From assembly GCA_037042915.1 (NCBI GenBank), contig CM073194.1, positions 4,960,001 through 5,024,000 on the forward strand: a stretch of 64,000 bases of DNA, written 5' to 3'. Under the pieces are notes generated by a model. That model did not search any database, was not told the DNA's origin, and worked only from the letters and a program-made list of their open reading frames with translations. Shown here in pieces: positions 57,479 through 64,000 of the stretch. Origin of the DNA: Auricularia sp. M13 (Eukaryota > Basidiomycota > Agaricomycetes > Auriculariales > Auriculariaceae). Every line of letters begins with the position of its first letter. The first letter of the stretch is position 1. Position numbers and translations under genes: made by a program.

Positions 57479-58539
57479 GCGGAGCGGAGCGAGAATGATT
57501 TTTTTTTTGCTCGGGTCTTATGTAGCAGCTGAAAAGAATTATACGAGAAAACCAGAGTTTGATTGACCTCGTAACATTGACACGGTCATTGACAAGCTTC
57601 CTTCTGAGAGTTCTAAGCCACATAAGTATAACTATATATCGGAGGCTTCAAGTACCCTTGTAATGACTCCTCTTCCGTTTACTTACGATCCCATTGTCAT
57701 GCTTCCATCTCATCGGAACACAGAGCGGCAGGGCACGGGACAACATTCTCGCGCTTCTTTGCTGCTTGTTCATAATTTCTACGGGCGCTCGATCCGCGGT
57801 GTGGTTAATGATTTAAATGTGGTACTTACTTCTTCTTCAATGATTCGTGGCTCAGCGCAAGGACACACCTTCCTGGTGTTAGAGGCGCTCTGCAACCAAA
57901 TACAGTATCGAATGCAGACCTTTGGTTTCCAATCTGTGGAGACCGCAGCGGAAATTTCTTGCGGGGAGACTCGAGCGTCTCTAGACCCTACAAGATCTGC
58001 TATGTCTTGGATACTATGTCTGGAACACAATGCGGATTGCAGCCGAACAGGATAGAACAACGGCTATTCATTCGGATGCTTTGATCCGCACCTTTGTTCC
58101 GAACTATCACCTCGTCTGTTGTACGCAGTAGTAAGCTCGGAACCAACCGGATCTACGAATGCCACCGGATGTGGCTATGCACGTCACCGTTGTTTGCTGT
58201 AGAACAGCGCACACTTAATCTACGCGTACCAGAATCAAGTCTGCTGTCATTATCCGCTATAGTAAATATTGCTGTTCCTTTCTCCTGGCATTCCTCATCC
58301 CTTGAACAGCTCCATGGCCAATATTCAATACAAGCTATATTACTGTCCTAAATACCAGGAAAGAATTCTCAAGAGAGTAATTACACAAAGGTGCGACTCG
58401 CAATTTCTCTTGTATACAACTTTCACATGGCTCCAGTACTACTCTCACTCTCTACATACGTCTATCCGGAGCCAATAATCAGTCTCCGCGTGAATACTCT
58501 GATCCCCAAGCTCTACTATCATCAGCACACGCACCGACG
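57479..58539. other. Intergenic, about 1.06 kb, AT-richer than average
   Basis: No gene recognised; a T10 run at about 57,502 follows the eight-Cys gene. Confidence 0.4.
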
Positions 58540-60717
58540 ATGTACAAGGCCAAGTTTGACCAAATGACAGTCATTGACGTCAGGGCCCTGGCCGAGCAAT
58601 TTGGGCTCAAGAAGGCTGGCCCAGAGCGCCTTCGGCTGTCCTGGCAACCCCAGCTCGAGGCTTACTTCGAAGCACACGAAGCGACGCTTAAAGCCGATCC
58701 CAAGTTTCAGGCATATTTCGCAACTGGGACACCTACAACTGCTGTCCCTCGCGTTACTAGTGCGGACAAGGCTTCCGCAGATACTGAAGCAGCCAAAAGG
58801 GTTTCCAAACCAACTCCGTGCGCACCGTTATGCCACAGTCGCGAAACTTAACTGATAAACAGCCAGCGCACTTGCGGGGCTTATTTCCCGAGGGCTTACT
58901 GTTGACCCTCCTGGGCATAGCCTTCCCGATGCGTCGAAGCGCAAGGTTACATTTGCTGGGAACGCTGGCACTGGCAATGATGGTATGATTTACTGCGTAT
59001 AGGATGTCTAGTCGTCGTACTGATAATAGCTCATAGATGGCATTCAACCCCCACCCCAGGGCTCTAACCCAATCCGCGAGCCTCATGGTATTACAACTCC
59101 TCCTCCGCCTCAAAATCCACTCCCCCCGCAGGGACTCGTTACCCCTCGGCGCATGCAGCCGCCCGCACCTCCAACACCGAGTGCAGGTGAGTTACAACAC
59201 GGTGCACTATTTACAGTCACTGACTTTTACTGTAGTCAAGGTCCATCTTCGTGGCATCATCTCGCCGTCTGAGACTGAGGAGGTCATTGTACCGCTGAAG
59301 CGCGGTGTCATCTCCGTCTCAGAGGATGGCAGGCCCGTGGAGCCAGAGCAGGCTGCTCGCCATTATGTACAGCTGGACGACTTCATGGAAGCCTTTACAG
59401 CGCAACATGCTTCTCCTCTGAAAGGTACGTTACATTCGTTGGGAGTCGCACAGCTATGCCTGACGTATTCAGGGCGCCCAGGACGTCTGCATGTTGTCAA
59501 CCCCACGACAGGCTTCTCGCGCAATGTTGGCTCGGTTCCTCGTCTTCTCGCGCATGACTTCTCGACTTTTAATCGTTCGGAGATGACAAAGCGCCACCCA
59601 GTGCGCCGAGTTGGTGACGAGTTCACCTTTGACATGGTCTATCGACCCGTTAGTCGCCTTAGATCTTGGCGCAGTAATTTAGCTCTCTAACTCTTATACA
59701 GCCCGAAGAACCGCCCGCGAATCTCGCTAACTCAGGAGGAGTGGCCGGCGCCTCTACTGGAGTGGAAACGTTGACGACTATGCCCAGTACGATTGCGAAA
59801 CCGTTGCCAGGGCCACCAGCAGCTTCGAACCTCCGCCAACTCGATAACGACCTCGGATTCCAGATTTACCTTGCGAAGCTTCTGTACGACCGCGATGGCA
59901 TTACAGGGCCAAGCAAGGAGCATGTCGCGAACACGCTTCGTCAGCGACTGGAGAGATGGCTTCCTTTCAACAACGCCGTTACCGCGCTGCAAGCTTGGAA
60001 AGCACCTCGCGGCTTTGATATTCCATCCACGTGGAATGGTAAGTCTCTTTCATAAGTTTTATTTGTGCTTGCGCTCACATGCACACCCAAGATGAAAGTC
60101 CCGGGGCTATCACTGGCTCGACGAAGTATGCCGGTGGCCATTTTACTATCGAGGGTGTACGTGCAGCTCTTGGCATTGGGCACACTGTTGCAGCCCAGGA
60201 TCGCGCCATCTTCAGTCCGTTGGGCGACAAATACCCGCCGAGCGTTCAGAAGGCCTTCAAGCCGCTCTACAACTGGATCAAAGACCCCGATAACGAGGAG
60301 CTCTCGGCAATGTTCTCGCACCGTTCTCACCGCGCTATCCTCGATTGGAGGCAAATCGCCTTGAAGGGCAAGAAGCCTTATTTCCCTGACGAGGTCGCTA
60401 ATAGTTCGTCGTCGTCGGTCAAGAAGCGCACCAAGCACTCGGACCCTGACTCATCCTCTGACGACGAGAGGGAGCATGAGCGCAGGCGCCGGAGGAAGGA
60501 GAAGGAGCGTCGTGAGCAGGAGAAGGAGAAGGAGCGTCGCGAGCGAGAGAAGGAGAAGGAGCGTGAGCGGCAGAAGGAGCGTGAACGCGAGAAGCGCAAT
60601 CGCATGCGCGAGCGGGAGGATGCTGATCATCGCAAGGCTGAGTCTTCCTCATCGCGGAAGAAGGACAAATTGGAGTATCAGGAGTTGAGCGATCTGGACG
60701 AGGAGGAGCAGTTCTAG
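58540..60717 (+). CDS. Unrecognised multi-exon gene with charged C-terminal coiled coil
   Basis: Start MYKAKFDQMTVIDVRALAEQ. Later exons: ALAGLISRGLTVDPPGHSLP; a Pro-rich segment (REPHGITTPPPPQNPLPPQG); VKVHLRGIISPSETEEVIV; LHVVNPTTGFSRNVGSV and RVGDEFTFDMVYRP; LRQLDNDLGFQIYLAKLLYD and VANTLRQRLERWLPFNNAV; GVRAALGIGHTVAAQDRAIF and SHRAILDWRQIALKGKKPYF. The tail is Glu/Arg/Lys-rich (about 60 residues of ERRR/EKE repeats) ending DLDEEEQF. Most introns are clear (GTATGA..CATAG, GTGAGT..CTGTAG and others); the first donor is ambiguous (58,761 or about 58,800). I do not recognise the family. The high-charge tail suggests a nuclear or RNA-associated protein, as inference only. It lies just outside the KDZ element. 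Confidence 0.68.
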
Positions 60718-60993
60718 GTGCCGATGTACGAGAAATATGCCACATGTATGCCGTCTATGCCCTATGATATTATGTCTATGCCTCTATGGCGCAAAAAGTG
60801 TTGTAAACACATTCTATTACTGACATTGACTCCATCCAGAATATCCGCACCCCAAGTTGGGATGCAAAGGTAAGCTTCAAACTATCTACCATTGCATTGG
60901 TAGGGTATCTAAAGGTACTCTGACCGAGTTTCAAGAAGCTCGGCACTCTGAGGGTGGAGGAATGCCGCTCTGAAACTCGGAGTAGCAGACCGG
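60718..60993 (+). repeat. Extra partial TIR copy, in tandem outside the left TIR
   Basis: 60,850-60,993 repeats the left TIR sequence in the same orientation (gggatgcaaaggtaagcttc ... ctctgaaactcggagta) with about 10% differences. It lies between the upstream gene and the element. Confidence 0.8.
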
Positions 60994-61194
60994 CCGATTC
61001 CGGTGCTTCGAACATCGTGCTCAACCTACCCCAGGTCGGGATGCAAAGGTAAGCTTCAAACTATCTACCATTTTATTGGTAAGGTATATAAGAGTACTCT
61101 TACCGAGTTTCAAGAAGCTCGGCACTCTGAGGGTGGAGAAATGCCGCTCTGAAACTCGGAGTAAGTAGTAGACCGGCCGACACCGGTGCTTCGA
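60994..61194 (+). repeat. Left terminal inverted repeat of the KDZ element
   Basis: 201 bases, the inverse of 63,698-63,894. Starts ccgattccggtgcttcgaac, ends ccggtgcttcga. Confidence 0.88.
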
Positions 61195-61283
61195 CTCGCA
61201 GATTGCAAAAATCACTAAATTGAAAATTCAAATGTGCAAATTATCTTACTCAGAAACCGTAATTATATTGTGAGTCAATTATC

Positions 61284-63612
61284 ATGGCTGTGTATAATCC
61301 GGAGCTATTACTCTTCCCGGCTAGTTCCGCTAGTTTGCTCGCTGCTTGTGATCACTCCACCACTGTTGAGCACAGCGACATGGCGTTCACAGTACAGGAG
61401 CTCATTGAAGTGCTGGATGCGCTCTTTCCGATGCTATTTCCTGCGCGGAACGCTCTTTATATCCTTGGCAGCATTGTCGCGCTGTGGCCGATTATCCAAC
61501 TCGCCAGGAACCAGGAGCAGACTGCTAATAGGCAACATGGAGCGCGCGGCTGGAATACATCGCTTCGCACAATCCTGGAGCATATAACCTCAGACGATGC
61601 ACTTCCAGAGGAGAACGGCCATACGATTAGCGCTGCTGTTGTTGCTGGAATTGTCGAGGATCTTATCCCCGACCTCGCATTCCATGTCAACCGCATGAAT
61701 CTCCAGAATCAGCCACTTATGACGGCACCCTATGTTGTTCTTTGCACGGCCAGGCTCAACTGCTCAGTCTGTCCTGACCATCCTGCGCTAAGGCGCAAGG
61801 ATGACGCCCACTTTGTGAACCTTCTACACTCCGACCTGACTCGAACCCGCGCCATGCTTCTCAGTGCACACTGCAACCGTTGCGCAACAATCTACTGGCC
61901 GGACAGACTCTCGATCCGTCCAGATCCACTGGGTCGTGCCCGCGTTCTGCGAATGGAGGGGGATGCAGTCTATCTGCGAATCTCCAAGTCGGACCAACTA
62001 TGGGCACACCGCGACGTCGCATTGATGCAGGAGTCCGCGTTCTTTCATCTGCACTCTGGATGGTCCAGCTTCACCAACTACCTGAATGCTTGTAGACCTG
62101 GAGAACGCATTGTCACAGTGCGCCAGGTCCGCCGCCTCTTTGTCGAACATTTTTCACGTCGCATGCTAGCTGCTCATGGGCTACTTGAGGGCTTTTCCTG
62201 CCCAACAGACCCAAATACCGACGATCTCATGTCCACTGTTGTTGATGCTATTGGAAAAGGCGGCGGCAGAGCTCCGGGTGCTTTTGACCACCACTGCGAC
62301 GAATGTACACACCCCAAACGCTATCGAGCTGCTCAACTGGATCCCAATGCCAATCCGAACACAGTCGTCGGTGTAGACGACGACGAGGTGAGATCACTGT
62401 CGGTGCTCTGCTCCTGTCCCATGCTGACTGGTCAAGGTGGCTGCCGGTGCAGGCGCTCCCCTCCCAGAGCAAGTAGCTCCAGAGAATGGCGATCAGCTCT
62501 TTGTGAATATGACGGTAATGGATGGAAAGGTCATCCAACATGCGGTGAGCCCACTGAATTATGTGTCGACTCCTGGACTCATAACAAATGGTGAGATTTG
62601 TGCGATCGACAACTGCAACAATGCACTTTCCAACTACAAGGATGGACGCTTCTGTGCACTCCACTGCGAACAAGGTTGGAACGAAAAGTGTGGCATTATT
62701 CCCTGTGGACGACCGCGTGCAGCAGCGCTTGGCAGGAAATTCCTTGCCTGCGACGCCGATGAGCACAAGGCTTTCTTCCTTGCGTATCAACGTCGCTTTG
62801 GTCGTCTCAACTTTGCGGGCGTGCAGCGTGTTATCCGCCAGCAGGTGCATGCGGAAGACGAAGGACAACCTGGTCTACAGCTTCGTCCCACTGCACTGCC
62901 TGCTGTTGATGGTCTAGCGGGCAATCAGGTGATTCACACCTTTCGCCCTCGGTCGACATACTGCATCCAGACCATTCAATGGGCTTGCGGCTACCCGATT
63001 GCATGGACGAAGCTGTATGGCTCAGAGAATGCGGGCAATGTTGCCAACTTTCTCTTCTCGACTTGGGATATTCCAGCGGACACACCGCAGGCACATCCTT
63101 CCTTCGTGGCATACGACAAGGCGTGTGTTCTTCTGGCTCATCTGCAAACTTCGCATCGTGACAGTCCCTGGATCGAGACGACTCGCTTCATTGTTAACGC
63201 TTGGCACTACATTGGGCACCGGGCTGACGACGAACTCTGCCGCACTCTGTGTAACCCAGCACCAGGAGATGGCTCTCAGCCAGATCTGGTTCTGGAACGC
63301 ACTGACGACGAAGGCCGGGTCCACCGAACACGTGCGTTTAATCTCGAAACTGCTGAGCAGTTCAACTCGTGGCTGGATCGCTACAAGGCATTGCTCGAAC
63401 AGATGTCGGCCTCGTCTTACGATTTTGTTGTGCATGTTCTTTTCTTTCTATATGCCGAGGAGGTGAAGAAGCGCATCGCGAAGCGAGAAGCACGAGCAGC
63501 GCAGGAACAGCAGGACAACGCGTCGAATAATTCTTCTGACACTGGTACGCCCAATCACAGTCAACACACATGCAATTCGTCTAACTTGAGATCGAACATA
63601 AGGCTAGGATGA
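61284..63612 (+). CDS. KDZ-transposon protein with CxC5 and CxC6 cysteine clusters
   Basis: Two exons (61,284-62,387 and 62,437-63,612; intron GTGAGA..TCAAG) give 759 residues with an intact frame. CxC5-like cluster around LNCSVCPDHP and HCNRCATIYW, further Cys in HHCDECTHPKR. CxC6-like cluster: ICAIDNCNNALSNYKDGRFC, LHCEQGWNEKCGIIPC. KDZ-like DDE region: TIQWACGYPIAWTK, FVAYDKACVLL (DKAC Asp), RFIVNAWHYIGHR, LCRTLCNPAP, AFNLETAEQFNSWLDRYK. An alternative start is the in-frame ATG at 61,380 (MAFTVQELIEVLDAL). Function: transposase or transposase-associated zinc-cluster protein, nuclear. The intact frame suggests recent mobility. Confidence 0.85.
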
Positions 63613-63697
63613 GCGTCTTCTCTGTCCTTCTGAAATTTGTCGAGATGTGCTATTTCGATTTGCAATCCCTACAGCGTTTATGTACCCACATATAGTT

Positions 63698-63894
63698 TCG
63701 AAGCACCGGTGTCGGCCGGTCTACTACTCCGAGTTTCAGAGCAGTACTCCTCCACCCTCAGAGTGCCGAGCTTCTTGAAACTCGGTAAGAGTACTCTTAT
63801 ATACCTTACCAATGAAATGGTAGATAGTTTGAAGCTTACCTTTGCATCCCGACCTGGGGTAGGTTGAGCACGATGTTCGAAGCACCGGAATCGG
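63698..63894 (-). repeat. Right terminal inverted repeat of the KDZ element
   Basis: 197 bases complementary to 60,994-61,194; a few substitutions and small indels. Confidence 0.88.
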
Positions 63895-64000
63895 TGTAAG
63901 CTACGGAAACGGTGAGGTTTGAAGTAGCTTGCGAAATAAGAGTCTTTTGCTTTCGGTAGAGCTAAAGCTCGAGTCGTGAGTTGCTCAAAGTCTCCAATTG
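63895..64000. other. Flank to the window end
   Basis: Nothing recognised. Confidence 0.4.

Larger units (their letters stand above)
60994..63894 (+). mobile_element. KDZ (Kyakuja-Dileera-Zisupton)-type DNA transposon
   Basis: 2.9-kb element bounded by long TIRs and containing one CxC5/CxC6-type gene. No convincing target-site duplication of 8 bases is visible next to the TIRs as drawn. The tandem TIR copy on the left may mean the true end is further out. Confidence 0.75.

Noticed and set aside
1-64000. CRISPR array, rRNA, prophage, operons
   Set aside because: None seen; the intron-rich genes show eukaryotic nuclear DNA.

Overview
The window looks like nuclear DNA of an Agaricomycete (mushroom-forming basidiomycete), most likely a white-rot wood decayer. 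Genes are dense with many introns of about 50-65 bases. Lineage-typical families include a class II haem peroxidase, a CE16-type esterase, DUF6699 and DUF6534 proteins, a basidiomycete 7TM family, phi-like GSTs, F-box and HMG-box proteins and a KDZ/CxC transposase. The species cannot be named from this sequence. All splice sites were read by eye from GT..AG signals and family resemblance.

Layout. 1-990: short-chain dehydrogenase, cut by the window start. 2.2-3.5 kb: DUF6699 protein. 4.2-5.9 kb: secreted class II peroxidase with about 12 introns and a clear TATA box. 7.4-10.5 kb: an intact CE16-like SGNH esterase followed by a dead tandem copy. 11.9-13.4 kb: HMG-box protein whose frame breaks twice, each time at a CCCC run. 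13.9-17.1 kb: DUF6534 and DUF1295 membrane proteins. 18.0-19.0 kb: two small proteins with Cys-rich C-termini, one with a CaaX box. 19.9-23.7 kb: a truncated and an apparently intact copy of a 7TM family. 24.6-25.7 kb: GST. 26.6-28.4 kb: F-box protein. 30.6-31.5 kb: second DUF6699 protein.

33.5-41.8 kb is a repeat-rich island: a LINE reverse-transcriptase tail, then two direct copies of an unclassified repeat flanking a gene for a secreted protein of unknown function. 42.4-46.8 kb holds a Lunapark-type ER-shaping protein with two grossly expanded introns (617 and 2,621 bases), the larger containing minisatellite DNA. 49.7-50.7 kb is a near-identical GST copy in inverted orientation. 51.1-57.5 kb carries an aminotransferase, a GNAT acetyltransferase, a new small CaaX-ending protein, the Pol I subunit RPA12 and a tiny eight-cysteine secreted protein. 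58.5-60.7 kb is an unrecognised multi-exon gene. The window ends in a KDZ-type DNA transposon (60,994-63,894) with terminal inverted repeats of about 200 bases.

There is no operon logic. Functional themes are extracellular plant-wall attack and its detoxification (peroxidase, esterase, GSTs), housekeeping (RPA12, Lunapark) and mobile-DNA turnover. No tRNA, rRNA or CRISPR array was found.
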